Positions 9,036 through 18,033 of a DNA stretch of 64,000 bases are shown here, in pieces. This DNA comes from Falsiroseomonas selenitidurans (lineage in GTDB: Bacteria > Pseudomonadota > Alphaproteobacteria > Acetobacterales > Acetobacteraceae), in NCBI RefSeq assembly GCF_012103215.1, contig NZ_JAAVNE010000003.1:124001-188000 (forward strand). Direction: 5' to 3'. A model generated the notes under the pieces. It was not told the DNA's origin, made no database searches, and saw nothing but the letters and a program-made list of their open reading frames with translations. Each line of letters starts with the position of its first letter. The stretch's first letter is position 1. The translations under genes were made by a program, and so were the position numbers.

Positions 9036-10619
9036 ATGATCATCAAGACCACCCGCCGCGCCTTGCGCGGGGCCTTGGGCGCGCTCGCGCTCGGCGCGCT
9101 GCTGGCCGGGGCGCCGGCGGCCCAGGCCACCACCTTCACCTGGGCCACCGCCAACGACATCCTCGGCCTGGACCCGCACGCCAACAACCACGGCGTGACC
9201 AACACGATGAAGTCCAACGTCTATGAGCCGCTGGTGCGGCGGGAACCGGACGGCTCGCTCTCCCCGGCCCTGGCCGAGCGGTGGGAGCTGGTCTCCCCCA
9301 CCGTCTGGCGCTTCCACCTGCGCCGCGGCGTGAAGTTCCATGGCGGGGAGGCCTTCACCGCCGCCGATGTCGCCCATGCGCTGGAGCGTGTGAAGCAGAA
9401 CGACATGGCCTACACTGTGCAGTCGGTCGCCGCCGTCCGCGTCATCGACGACCACACGGTGGAGATCGAGACGCGCGGGCCGAACCCGATCCTGCTGCAG
9501 GATCTGACGCTGTTCTTCATCACCTCCAAGGCCTGGATCGAGGCGAACAACGCCTTCGCCGTCGCCCGCGCCGGCCAGCCGGGGGCGACCAGCACCTTCG
9601 TCCAGCTCAACGCCAACGGCACCGGCCCCTTCCGCGTGGTGGAACGCCTGGCGGATGAGCGCACCGTGCTGGTGCCGAACCCGGATTGGTGGGGCCAGGC
9701 GCAGCACGGCATCACCCGCGCCGTCTTCCGCCCGGTGGCCAGCGCGCCGACCCGCGTCGCCGCGATCCTGTCGCGGGAGCTGGATGCGATGTACCATGTA
9801 CCGCTGCAGGACGTGCAGCGCGTCTCCCAGGCGCCAGGGCTGCGGCTGATCCAGGGCCCGACCGCCCGGACCATCTACTTCGCCTTCGACGTGCAGCGCG
9901 CGGAAAGCCTGGACGCGCCCGGCCAGCCCAACCCGCTGCGGGACGTGCGGGTGCGCCGCGCCATGTACCAGGCGATCGACATGGGCACGATCACGCGCGT
10001 GATCCTGCGCAATGCCACCATCGCCTCCGGCCTGCCGATCGGCACCGCCATCAGCGGCTTCGTGGAGGCGCAGAACCAGCGCCTGCCCTACGACCCGGCG
10101 GCCTCGCGGCGGCTGCTGGCGGAAGCCGGCTACCCGAACGGCTTCCCCATCACGCTGCATTGCCCGAACAACCGCTACGTGAATGACGAGGCGATCTGCC
10201 AGGCCGCCACCGGCATGCTGCAGCGCGCCGGCATCCAGGCACGGCTGGAAGCCATCCCCTTCGGCCGCTTCCTGCAGCGCGGCGCGAACAAGGAATACCA
10301 GTTCTACCTGCTGGGCTGGACGCCGGGGAATTTCGACATCACCAATCCGGGGCGCGAATTGCTGGGCGAAGGCTCCTTCAACTGGGGCGGCTTCCAGGAT
10401 GACCGCATGGCGGCACTGCTGCGCGAGATCCAGGTGGAGACCGACCAGCCGAAGCGCCAGGCGCTGGCGGCGCAGTACTGGGCGCGCTTCCAGGAATTGC
10501 TGCCGATGATTCCGCTGCACCAGGAACCGCAGATCTTCGCGGTGCGCGACACCGTCGCGGAACTGCCGCTGCGCGCCAACGAGGATCTGGAACTGCGCCA
10601 CGTCCGCATGCGCCGCTGA
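9036..10619 (+). CDS. ABC transporter substrate-binding protein, oligopeptide/dipeptide family (SBP_bac_5)
   Basis: A 527-residue periplasmic binding protein, paralogous to the one at 5560-7119; both share the PNGF-ITLH-PNNRYV region. A signal peptide with Arg-rich n-region and Leu/Ala core ends near AQA (about residue 29). ATG at 9036 is preceded by a GGGG-type ribosome site and starts exactly at this signal peptide; an upstream in-frame GTG at 8943 would add a non-signal extension. It follows the hydrolase gene with no permease nearby. Confidence 0.88.
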   Translation: MIIKTTRRALRGALGALALGALLAGAPAAQATTFTWATANDILGLDPHANNHGVTNTMKSNVYEPLVRREPDGSLSPALAERWELVSPTVWRFHLRRGVKFHGGEAFTAADVAHALERVKQNDMAYTVQSVAAVRVIDDHTVEIETRGPNPILLQDLTLFFITSKAWIEANNAFAVARAGQPGATSTFVQLNANGTGPFRVVERLADERTVLVPNPDWWGQAQHGITRAVFRPVASAPTRVAAILSRELDAMYHVPLQDVQRVSQAPGLRLIQGPTARTIYFAFDVQRAESLDAPGQPNPLRDVRVRRAMYQAIDMGTITRVILRNATIASGLPIGTAISGFVEAQNQRLPYDPAASRRLLAEAGYPNGFPITLHCPNNRYVNDEAICQAATGMLQRAGIQARLEAIPFGRFLQRGANKEYQFYLLGWTPGNFDITNPGRELLGEGSFNWGGFQDDRMAALLREIQVETDQPKRQALAAQYWARFQELLPMIPLHQEPQIFAVRDTVAELPLRANEDLELRHVRMRR

Positions 10620-10631
10620 TCCCGTGCCGGC

Positions 10632-10657
10632 CCTCTCCCCCCGCCCGGGGGGAGAGG
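10632..10657. terminator. perfect hairpin between convergent genes
   Basis: Eleven-base arms at 10632-10642 and 10647-10657 flank a four-base loop, between the binding-protein stop and the stop of the convergent dipeptidase gene. The placement suits a bidirectional terminator, but there is no T tract. The arms (C-rich then G-rich) resemble the hairpin at 20797-20823, so this may be a dispersed palindromic repeat. Confidence 0.55.
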
Positions 10658-10659
10658 CT

Positions 10660-11688
10660 TCACCCGCCCCAGACCTGGCGCAGCAGCCGCAGCCAGTTCT
10701 GGCCCAGCAGCTTCAGGATCGTCGCCTCGCCCCAGCCGCGGCGCAGCATCGCCGCCGTGATGTGCGGCATCTCGTGGATGCGGCGGATGCCGAGCGGCTT
10801 GCTGATCGTCGCATGCGCGAACTCCGTCAGTTCCCGCGCCGTGCCCTTGTCCCGGCTGGCATAGATTTGGTACGGGCCGGGCCGCGGATGGTCCAGGCTG
10901 AAGTCGCAGCCGAGCCCCACATGATCCTCGCCGACCAGCGCGATCACATGCGCCATGGCGTCCAGGTAGTCCTCCACCGTCGCGTCATTGCCGCGCGCCA
11001 GGCCGGGCGCGAACAGGCTGATGCCGATGATGCCGCCGCGATCGGCGCAGGCCGCCAGCAGCGCATCCGACTTGTTGCGCGCCACGTCGTGCAGCGCGCG
11101 CGGCAGCACATGGCTGATGCAGACCGGCTGCGCCGAATGCGCGATGGTGTCGAAGGCCGTCCGTTCGCCGACATGCGACAGGTCGCACAGCACGCCGGCG
11201 CGGTTCATCTCCGCCACCACCTCCCGCCCGAAGCCGGTCAGGCCGGAATCGTGCCGCTCCAGGTAGCCGGCGCCGGCATAGTTCTGCGTGTTGTAGGTCA
11301 GCTGCATGATCCCGACGCCGAGATCCTTGAACAGACCGATGTCCTGCAGCCGGTCCTCGATGGGCGAGGTGTTCTGCCAGCCGATGCTGATGCCGGTGCG
11401 GCCTTCCGCCTTGGCCGCCGCGATATCCGCCACCGTCTTCACCGGCCGCAGCAGATCCGCATTCTCCTCGATCATGCGCCGCCAGGCGAGGATGTTGTCC
11501 AGCCCGCCGCGCAGGTCTTCCCACAGCACGGAAGCCGCGTTCACCGCCGTCACGCCGCCGGCCTGCATCTCCTCGAAGATGCCGCGCGACCAGTTGCAGG
11601 TGGACAGCCCGTCGAACACCACGGCGCGCGCCTGCAGCTCCCGCGCCTGGGCGAGGATCGCCGGATCCTCATGCGCCAGCCCGCTCAT
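10660..11688 (-). CDS. membrane-dipeptidase family protein (peptidase M19), variant metal site
   Basis: A 342-residue TIM-barrel protein of the renal dipeptidase family, which normally hydrolyses dipeptides with two zinc ions. Family signatures DLSHVGERTAFD (H172), ISHVLPRALHDVARNKSDA (H193) and GLGCDFSLD (D262) are clear. The N-terminal HxD metal motif is replaced by DGLST (26-30), and the bridging Glu position reads IGWQNTSP with Q105. I recall this variant from a proteobacterial subfamily, so dipeptidase activity should not be assumed. The ATG overlaps the upstream stop by four bases (ATGA). It is the last gene of a three-gene minus-strand operon. Confidence 0.82.
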   Translation of the reverse strand: MSGLAHEDPAILAQARELQARAVVFDGLSTCNWSRGIFEEMQAGGVTAVNAASVLWEDLRGGLDNILAWRRMIEENADLLRPVKTVADIAAAKAEGRTGISIGWQNTSPIEDRLQDIGLFKDLGVGIMQLTYNTQNYAGAGYLERHDSGLTGFGREVVAEMNRAGVLCDLSHVGERTAFDTIAHSAQPVCISHVLPRALHDVARNKSDALLAACADRGGIIGISLFAPGLARGNDATVEDYLDAMAHVIALVGEDHVGLGCDFSLDHPRPGPYQIYASRDKGTARELTEFAHATISKPLGIRRIHEMPHITAAMLRRGWGEATILKLLGQNWLRLLRQVWGG

Positions 11689-12281
11689 GCGCCCAGCGCG
11701 CGATCGAGGAAATCGAGCCGGTCCTGACCCCAGAACAATTCGTCGCGCAGCACATAGGTCGGCGTGCCGAAGATGCCCCGCCGTTCCGCCTCCGCCAGAT
11801 TGGCCTCCCACGCCGCCCGATGCTGCGGCAGTGCCGGCTCCCGCATCAGGGGCACGCCCGCCTCCCCCACCGTGGCGCGGGCGATGTCGCGCAGCGTGTC
11901 AAGATCGGCGATGTCGCGTTCCTCGGCCCACAGCGCGCGCTGCACGCCGAAGCTGAAGGCAGGCGCGTCCAGCCCCGCCGCCTGCACCGCGATCACCGCC
12001 TGGGCCGCCGTCTCGATGGTGCGGCAGGGGTAGAATTTCGGCGCCAGGTTCAGCGGCATGCCGAGGTGCCGGCGCCAGCGGTCCAGCTCCAGCGCGTGGT
12101 AGTCCTGCCGCGCCTGGGCCCGCGTGCGCAGCGGGATGCCGCCATTGGCCTCGATCACCTTGATCGGCCGCAGCACCAGCCTGGCACCGTGCCGGGCGGC
12201 GATGTCGTACAGCCGCGGCGCGCCGAAATAGGCCCAAGGGGAGGAGATGCCGAAGAAGGCCAGGATCTCAGGCGGCTGCAT
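11685..12281 (-). CDS. 2-hydroxychromene-2-carboxylate isomerase / DsbA-like thioredoxin-fold protein
   Basis: A 198-residue kappa-class GST/HCCA-isomerase-like protein. The active-site region reads FFGISSPWAYFG (about 9-20) with Ser in place of the CxxC of true DsbA, and the cis-proline loop FGTPTYVL and the FWGQDRLDFLDRAL tail are typical. Such enzymes isomerise ring-cleavage products using glutathione. The start at ATG 12281 is supported by an AGGAGA site about eight bases upstream. It overlaps the flavoprotein gene by 14 bases and the dipeptidase gene by four, so the three are co-expressed. Confidence 0.85.
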   Translation of the reverse strand: MQPPEILAFFGISSPWAYFGAPRLYDIAARHGARLVLRPIKVIEANGGIPLRTRAQARQDYHALELDRWRRHLGMPLNLAPKFYPCRTIETAAQAVIAVQAAGLDAPAFSFGVQRALWAEERDIADLDTLRDIARATVGEAGVPLMREPALPQHRAAWEANLAEAERRGIFGTPTYVLRDELFWGQDRLDFLDRALGA

Positions 12282-13704
12282 CGTCGATCTCTCCTGCAAA
12301 AACCTGCCATTCGTCGCCCAGCAGTTCCGGCGTGTCATAGGCCTCGAACTGCGCCCGGATGCGCGCGCGGTCCTCCACGAACAGGCTGCGCACCAGCGCC
12401 TCCGCCAGCCGCCGCGCGCCGTCGGAGACGCTGGGGATGCCACTGGTCAGCTTGCCGTGCGTCAGCACCGCGGGGAAGGCGAAGCAGGCGATGCGCTCCA
12501 GCCCCGGGCAGGCGCCGGGGGTGCGCTGCTGGAACTCGAAGCCCGGCCCGAGGTCGGGGGAGGTGCCGAGCAGCGCATCCTGTTCCTCCGCCGGCGGCGC
12601 GTAGCTGTCCGACCAGCGGCGGATATGCGGCGCGATGCGCGCCAGTTCCGGCCGCCGCGCCGGGTCGATGTCGAAGCCGGTGGCGAGGATGAGGAAATCC
12701 AGCGTCAGCGCGAAGCGCGGCGTGGTCACGCGCAGCGCATCGCCCTGCGCCGCCGCCGCCAGGATCGGGCTGGCGAAGTGGAACCGCGCATTCGCGTGCC
12801 GCGAAACCCGCAGCACGCTCGGCCGCGGCGCCGGCAGCTGCGCCGCATTGGCCAGGCGGAAGAAGCGCCACTTGTCCGCCATCGGCAGGCCGAGGAAGCC
12901 GTGCGCCATGCCCTTGCTGCCGATGCCGGTGAACTTGTCGACGCGCGGCATCTCCGCCCGGCGGATCAGCAGATCGACGCTGGCGGCGCCGGCCTCCAGC
13001 GCGCTGGCGGCATTGTCCATGGCCGAGGCGCCGGCGCCCACCACCCCGACCCGCTTCCCCGCCAGCGCCGCCATGTCGATGGCCTCCGCCGAATGCGCCC
13101 AGAGGTGCCGCGGCAGGTCGCGCACCACTGCCGGCACGCCGGGGCCGCCCAGCCCGTCGATGCCGGTGGCCAGCACCACGCGCCGCGCGAACAGCGGGTC
13201 GCCCGCCGCCAGGTCCAGACGGATCGGCCCCGCGCCATCCGGCCTCATATCCGTCACGGCCACGCCGTTGCGCACCGGCAGGTCCAGCACGCGCCGGTAC
13301 CACACCATGTAGTCCATCCACATCCCGCGCGGGATGCGCTCCATCGCCGCCCAGGCGGCCGCGCCGTGCTGCGCCTCGAACCAGGCGCGGAAGGTGAGCG
13401 CGGGCAGGCCCAGCGCCGGCCCCGCCACCTCCTTCGCCGTGCGCAGCGTGCGCATCCGCGCCGTGGTCACCCAGGGGCCTTCCAGGCCTTCCGGCGCACG
13501 GTCCAGCACCAGCAGCCGTGCGATGCCCAGGAAGCGCAGCGCCGCGGCGGCGCAGAGGCCGGACAGGCCGGCGCCCACCACCACCACATCCCACACGCCC
13601 GGGGTCTCCGGCACCCAGGATTTCGGCGGCAGGTTCAGCAGCTGCAGGTCGCGCGCCAGCTGCGCTTCCAGCGCGGCCAGGCCTGGGGGAGAGGCTTCGG
13701 GCAT
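12268..13704 (-). CDS. flavin-containing NAD(P)-binding monooxygenase-like protein
   Basis: A 478-residue flavoprotein with two dinucleotide-binding folds: GAGLSG for FAD (residues 44-49) and GAGASA for NAD(P) (223-228), plus ATG-D strands near 179 and again in the C-terminal half. This layout fits class B flavin monooxygenases and related oxidoreductases; the canonical FMO fingerprint is not obvious, so the reaction is unknown. It is the first gene of the operon with the HCCA-isomerase-like and M19-like genes, and is divergent from the sugar-kinase operon across 84 bases. Together the operon suggests oxidation and breakdown of an aromatic or amino compound. Confidence 0.8.
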   Translation of the reverse strand: MPEASPPGLAALEAQLARDLQLLNLPPKSWVPETPGVWDVVVVGAGLSGLCAAAALRFLGIARLLVLDRAPEGLEGPWVTTARMRTLRTAKEVAGPALGLPALTFRAWFEAQHGAAAWAAMERIPRGMWMDYMVWYRRVLDLPVRNGVAVTDMRPDGAGPIRLDLAAGDPLFARRVVLATGIDGLGGPGVPAVVRDLPRHLWAHSAEAIDMAALAGKRVGVVGAGASAMDNAASALEAGAASVDLLIRRAEMPRVDKFTGIGSKGMAHGFLGLPMADKWRFFRLANAAQLPAPRPSVLRVSRHANARFHFASPILAAAAQGDALRVTTPRFALTLDFLILATGFDIDPARRPELARIAPHIRRWSDSYAPPAEEQDALLGTSPDLGPGFEFQQRTPGACPGLERIACFAFPAVLTHGKLTSGIPSVSDGARRLAEALVRSLFVEDRARIRAQFEAYDTPELLGDEWQVFAGEIDDAAA

Positions 13705-13788
13705 GGCCGCAGATTAGGGCTGCCGCTTCCGCCGCCACAACCCCGGCCGGTTGCCTCGGGCGGGCGGGCGGCCGATGGTCGCGCCGTC

Positions 13789-15186
13789 ATGCTGGATTCC
13801 TGCGTCCTCGCCTTCGACCTCGGCGGTTCCTCGCTGCGCGCCGCGCTGATCAGGCGCGACGGCACGCCGCTGGCGCGGCACGACCAGAAGCAGCGCCTGG
13901 GCGTTGAGGCGGATGCGGAGGCCTGGTGGCGCGCCGTGCAGGCCGGCGCCGCGGCGCTGCGCGTGCAGGATGCGGCGGCCTTCGCCCGCATCGGCGCCAT
14001 CGCCATCAGCGCCGTCACCCGCAGCCTGGTGCCGGTGGATTCGGCGGGCCGGCCCACCCATCCGGCCCTGCTGTTCGGCGATGCCCGCGCGGCGGCGGTG
14101 CTGCCGGCACTGCTGGCGCTGCTGCCGGCGGAGCATCCGGAACGCCCGCAGGTCAACGCCTTCCACCCGCTGGCCCGCCTCGCCTGGCTGGCGCAGGCGG
14201 CGCCGGCGGCGCTGGCGCGCAGCGCGGCGATCCTGGAGCCGAAGGATTTCCTCAATCTGCGGCTGACCGGGCGCGTGGCGTCGGATCGCATCTCCGCGGC
14301 CCGGCTGGCTGCCAGCGCGGCGCTGCTGCCGCGGCTCGGGCTTGCGGAATCCCTGCTGCCGCCGCTGCTGCCGCCCGGCGCCATCCTCGGCCCGCTGCTG
14401 CCGGGCGTGCTGGAAGGGCTGGCGGGCGTGCCGGTGCTGGTCATGGCGCATGACACCTGGGCCGCCGTCGCCGGGCTGGGGGCGCTGCGGCCGGGCCATG
14501 CCTACTGCATCTCCGGCACCACGGAGGTGCTGGGCCTGCTGGCCGACGCCCCGGCACAGGCGCCCGGCCTGCTGACGGTGGCCTGGGACGGGCTGCACCA
14601 GATCGGCGGCCCCAGCCAGCACGGCGCCGATGCCCTGGCCTGGCTGGCCGGGCTGGGGGTGGAGGTCGGCCGCGGCGACCCGCCGCCGGGCGACCCCATC
14701 CCGCTGCTGTTCCTGCCCACCCTGGCCGGGGAACGCGTGCCGCATTGGGACCCGGACCGGCGCGGCGCCTTCCTGGGTCTGCGCCGCGACCATGGGCCGG
14801 CCGACCTGGCGCGCGCGGTGATGCAGGGCATCGCCTTCAACAACCGCACGGTGCTGTACCGGGCGGAGGCAGCGGCGGGGCGCCAGGCGGTGGCGGTGCA
14901 TCTGGGTGGCGGCGGCGCCACGCCCGGCTGGGCGCAGCTGCGCGCCGATGTGCTGGGCCGGCCGGTGGTGCTCTCCGCCACGCCGGAGCCCGGGCTGCTG
15001 GGTGCCGCCATCATCGCCTTCGCGGCGCTGGAGGGCCTGCCCCTGGCGGCGCTGCAGGACCAGCTGGCCCGCCCGGCCGCGCAATGCGTGCCGGATGCGG
15101 CGCGCCACGCTCTGGCCACCCGGCTGCACGCCGCCTTCCAGGCCGCCGAGGCTGCCGTCGCGCCGATCTCCCACCTGCTGGCTTGA
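13789..15186 (+). CDS. FGGY-family carbohydrate kinase
   Basis: A 465-residue sugar or polyol kinase of the xylulokinase/gluconokinase superfamily. The N-terminal phosphate motif AFDLGGSSLRAALI and the second-domain YCISGTTEVLG and VHLGGGGATPGWAQLRADVLGRP blocks are present, with the family C-terminal GAAIIAFAALEG. It leads a sugar-transport operon (permease, binding protein, ATPase), so it probably phosphorylates the imported sugar. The specific sugar cannot be read from sequence. Confidence 0.87.
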   Translation: MLDSCVLAFDLGGSSLRAALIRRDGTPLARHDQKQRLGVEADAEAWWRAVQAGAAALRVQDAAAFARIGAIAISAVTRSLVPVDSAGRPTHPALLFGDARAAAVLPALLALLPAEHPERPQVNAFHPLARLAWLAQAAPAALARSAAILEPKDFLNLRLTGRVASDRISAARLAASAALLPRLGLAESLLPPLLPPGAILGPLLPGVLEGLAGVPVLVMAHDTWAAVAGLGALRPGHAYCISGTTEVLGLLADAPAQAPGLLTVAWDGLHQIGGPSQHGADALAWLAGLGVEVGRGDPPPGDPIPLLFLPTLAGERVPHWDPDRRGAFLGLRRDHGPADLARAVMQGIAFNNRTVLYRAEAAAGRQAVAVHLGGGGATPGWAQLRADVLGRPVVLSATPEPGLLGAAIIAFAALEGLPLAALQDQLARPAAQCVPDAARHALATRLHAAFQAAEAAVAPISHLLA

Positions 15187-15232
15187 CGCGGGCGGCGCGC
15201 CGCCGAGGATGGCGCCGAATCCTGGGGGCGGC

Positions 15233-16198
15233 ATGGGCGGATTTCTCACACGCTATGGCGCGGCGCTGGCGGGGCTGGCGCTGTTCTGCGGCTTCGCCCT
15301 GGCCTCGCCGGTGTTCTTCACCGCCGGCAACCTCGCCGTGGTGTTCAAGGAAACCGCCTTCCTCGGCATTCTGGCGATCGGCTTCACCCTGGCTCTGACC
15401 ACGGCGGAGATCGACCTTTCCGTGGCCGAGGTCGCCTCGCTGGCGGCGGTGGTAACCGGTGCGCTGGTGCATGGCGGGCAGGCGCCCTGGATCGCGATCT
15501 GCGCCGGGCTCGCGGTGGGCACCGCCTGCGGCGCGGCGAACGGCCTGGCGGTGACGGTGCTGCGCGTGCCGTCGCTGATCGCCACGCTGGGCACGGCGGC
15601 CATCGCCAAGGGGCTGGGCTTCATGCTGACCCAGGGCGTCGCCTTCGTCGGCCGCTGGCCGACCTCCTTCACCGGCCTGGCGCGCGGCAACACGGCGGGG
15701 CTGCCCAACCTGGTCTGGTGGCTGGCCGGGGTGGGGCTGGCGGCCTGGGTGCTGGTGAAATGGACGCGGCTCGGCGCGCATCTGGTAGCGACCGGGGAGG
15801 CGGACGAGGCGGCGCGGCTGGCCGGCATCCGCACCCTGGCGATGAAGCGCCTGGCGCTGACGCTGGCCGGCGCCTGCGCCGGGCTGACGGCGGTGCTGCT
15901 CGCTTCCTCGCTCTCCTCCGCCGCGCCGGGCATGGCGAACGACCATTTCCTCTATGCCATCGCCGCCGTGCTGCTGGGCATGTGCATGTTCGAGCCGGGG
16001 CGGCCGAACATTCCGGGCACGCTCTTCGCGGCGCTGACGCTGAAGGTGCTGGGCAATGGCCTCGTGCTGCTGGGGGCGGAATACTACTGGCAGGACATCG
16101 TGCTGGGGGCGATCATCCTGGCCTCCGTTGCCCTGTCGGCCGCCGGCATGGGCCGCGCGCCCTTCGTCAAGAAACTGAACTTCCGAACGGGGAGATGA
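15233..16198 (+). CDS. sugar ABC transporter permease (CUT2/RbsC family)
   Basis: A 321-residue inner-membrane permease with about eight to ten hydrophobic segments. The conserved loop LTTAEIDLSVAEVASL after the second helices is the RbsC/XylH-type signature, and VLGNGLVLLGAEYYWQDIVLGAIIL near the end is typical of CUT2 permeases. ATG at 15233 follows a GGGGGCGG stretch. It lies between the kinase and binding-protein genes in one plus-strand operon. Confidence 0.88.
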   Translation: MGGFLTRYGAALAGLALFCGFALASPVFFTAGNLAVVFKETAFLGILAIGFTLALTTAEIDLSVAEVASLAAVVTGALVHGGQAPWIAICAGLAVGTACGAANGLAVTVLRVPSLIATLGTAAIAKGLGFMLTQGVAFVGRWPTSFTGLARGNTAGLPNLVWWLAGVGLAAWVLVKWTRLGAHLVATGEADEAARLAGIRTLAMKRLALTLAGACAGLTAVLLASSLSSAAPGMANDHFLYAIAAVLLGMCMFEPGRPNIPGTLFAALTLKVLGNGLVLLGAEYYWQDIVLGAIILASVALSAAGMGRAPFVKKLNFRTGR

Positions 16199-16200
16199 CC

Positions 16201-17148
16201 ATGACCGAAATCAGCCGCCGCGGCGCGCTGCTGGCCGGCGCCAGCCTGCTCGCCACGCCCGCTTTCGCGCAATCCGGCACCGACATTGCCATCGTCGGCT
16301 TCCAGATGAGCAGCGAGACGCATGCCCGCGCCGCCAACGCCGCCGCCGCCGCCGCCCGCGCCAAGGGCTGGACCGCCACGGTGCTGAACAGCGAGGGCGC
16401 CCTGCCGCGCCATGCCGAACAGCTCGATACGCTGATCCAGCGCCGGCCGAAGGCGATCATCGTCGCCATGGGCAAGCCGGTGGAGGCGGAAGCGCAGTTC
16501 CAGCGCGCCAAGGCGGCGGGCATCCCCGTCATCACCATCATGGCCGGCGCCTCCACCCACACGCTGTTCGATATCCAGGTGAACGAATACAAGGTGGGCG
16601 CCGATGCGGCGCTGTGGCTGCTGGGCGCGCTCGGCTACCAGGGCAACATCCTCACGCAGCGCTTCGAGGGCAATGTCGGCACCCGCATCCGCGGCAAGGT
16701 GCTGGACGCCGTCCTGTCGGAGAATACGGGCGTGCGCATGCTGGGCAGCCACACCATGGCGCGCACCGCCTCCTGGCGCGACGATGTGCGCCAGGGCTTT
16801 TCCGGACTTCTGCTGCGCCACGCGGCGAACACCCAGGGCATCTGGGCCAGCTTCGACGGCCAGGCCTTCGTCATCGACGACCTGCTTCAGGCCCGCGGCG
16901 TGAAAAAGGGCCAGGTGAAGTTCGTCTCGATCGATGGCGGGGCGGAGACCTATCGCCGCATCGCCGATCCCGAAAGCACGCTGATGGCCACCGTCACCAT
17001 CCCCTTCGAGGAAATGGGCGTGCGGGCCGTGGAGGCGGTGGAGCGCATCATCCTGAAGGGCGAACCGAAGGCGGCGCTGACCCCCGGACCCTACCTGTTC
17101 CTCGATTCCGTGATGGTGGACGGCACCAACGTCCGCCGCTTCCTGTAG
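16201..17148 (+). CDS. sugar ABC transporter substrate-binding protein (CUT2 family)
   Basis: A 315-residue periplasmic binding protein of the ribose/galactose type (Peripla_BP_4). The N-terminus SRRGALLAG...TPAFAQ looks like a twin-arginine or Sec signal of about 24 residues. An ATG at 16195 overlaps the permease stop, but GGGGAG lies six bases before ATG 16201, so I use the latter. The MAGAST and VSIDGGAETYRRI segments fit hinge regions. It serves the neighbouring permease and ATPase. Confidence 0.87.
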   Translation: MTEISRRGALLAGASLLATPAFAQSGTDIAIVGFQMSSETHARAANAAAAAARAKGWTATVLNSEGALPRHAEQLDTLIQRRPKAIIVAMGKPVEAEAQFQRAKAAGIPVITIMAGASTHTLFDIQVNEYKVGADAALWLLGALGYQGNILTQRFEGNVGTRIRGKVLDAVLSENTGVRMLGSHTMARTASWRDDVRQGFSGLLLRHAANTQGIWASFDGQAFVIDDLLQARGVKKGQVKFVSIDGGAETYRRIADPESTLMATVTIPFEEMGVRAVEAVERIILKGEPKAALTPGPYLFLDSVMVDGTNVRRFL

Positions 17149-17152
17149 CCGC

Positions 17153-17887
17153 ATGGCGCTGCTGGCGCTGCGGGGCATCGGCATGCGCTACGGCGCGGTG
17201 CAGGCGCTGGCCGGCCTCGACCTCGACATCGCGGGGGGCGAGGTGCTGGCGCTGTGCGGCGACAATGGCGCGGGCAAGTCCAGCCTGGTGAAGATCCTGG
17301 CCGGCGCGCAGGCGCCGAGCGAGGGCAGCCTGGCGCTGGATGGCAGGGAAACCCGCTTCCGCGGCCCGCAGGATGCGCTGCGCCAGGGGGTCGCCACGAT
17401 CTACCAGGACCTGGCCGTCGCCCCGCGCCTGTCCATCTGGCAGAATGTGTTCCTGGGCAGCGAGCTGACGCGGCCGCCCTTCGGCCTGCTGGACAAGCGC
17501 CGCATGGCGGAAGCCAGCCGCGGCTTCCTGGCGCGGCTGGCGGTGGGCATCGCCGACATGGACACGCCGGTGGAGCGGCTTTCCGGCGGCCAGCGCCAGG
17601 CGGTGGCGATCTGCCGGGCGCTGCGCTGGGAGGCGCGGATCATCATCATGGACGAACCCACGGCGGCGCTGGGGGTGAAGGAGACGGCGCAGGTGCTGGA
17701 CCTGATCCGCCGCCTGCACGCCGAAGGCCGCACCGTGATCCTGGTCAGCCACGCCATGGGCGATGTGGTGGCGGTGGCGCAGCGGGTGGTGGTGCTGAAG
17801 GGCGGGCGGAAGGTGGCCGACCGTCCGACCGGCGCGATGCGCGCCGAGGATCTGGCCGGGCTTGTCCTTCGCGCGGGAACCGAATAG
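17153..17887 (+). CDS. sugar ABC transporter ATP-binding protein, single ABC domain
   Basis: A 244-residue ABC ATPase with Walker A GDNGAGKSS (36-44), signature LSGGQ (143-147) and Walker B IIIMDEP (163-169). Classical CUT2 ATPases such as RbsA carry two ABC domains in about 500 residues; this protein has one, as in half-size FrcA-like subunits that must dimerise. It begins four bases after the binding-protein stop and ends the kinase/transporter operon. Confidence 0.88.
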   Translation: MALLALRGIGMRYGAVQALAGLDLDIAGGEVLALCGDNGAGKSSLVKILAGAQAPSEGSLALDGRETRFRGPQDALRQGVATIYQDLAVAPRLSIWQNVFLGSELTRPPFGLLDKRRMAEASRGFLARLAVGIADMDTPVERLSGGQRQAVAICRALRWEARIIIMDEPTAALGVKETAQVLDLIRRLHAEGRTVILVSHAMGDVVAVAQRVVVLKGGRKVADRPTGAMRAEDLAGLVLRAGTE

Positions 17888-17972
17888 TTACCCATCTGTT
17901 GGCAACGCGCCGGAAGGACTTCGGCTCGCGAAATCGTGATGTGTAACGCATCAGCAACTGCCCCACCGCGTC

Positions 17973-18030
17973 CGGCGTTCCTGCTTTGATGTTGCGGTGC
18001 GACATCCGAGCAGCCCCCCGCAGGAACGCC
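17973..18030 (+). promoter_or_regulatory. inverted repeat covering the ribosome-binding site of the 50-residue protein gene
   Basis: Perfect 11-base arms lie at 17973-17983 and 18020-18030, separated by 36 bases. The right arm contains the AGGAA that should act as ribosome site for ATG 18034. Pairing of the arms in mRNA would hide that site, so translation may be conditional. It could instead be a protein operator; I see no match to a named riboswitch or thermometer. Confidence 0.45.
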
Positions 18031-18033
18031 ACC

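Noticed and set aside
12247..13788. Long plus-strand frame running into the FGGY kinase
   Set aside because: The stretch before 13789 is Arg/Ala/Gln-rich shadow sequence of the minus-strand flavoprotein gene. The kinase begins at its nucleotide-binding motif.
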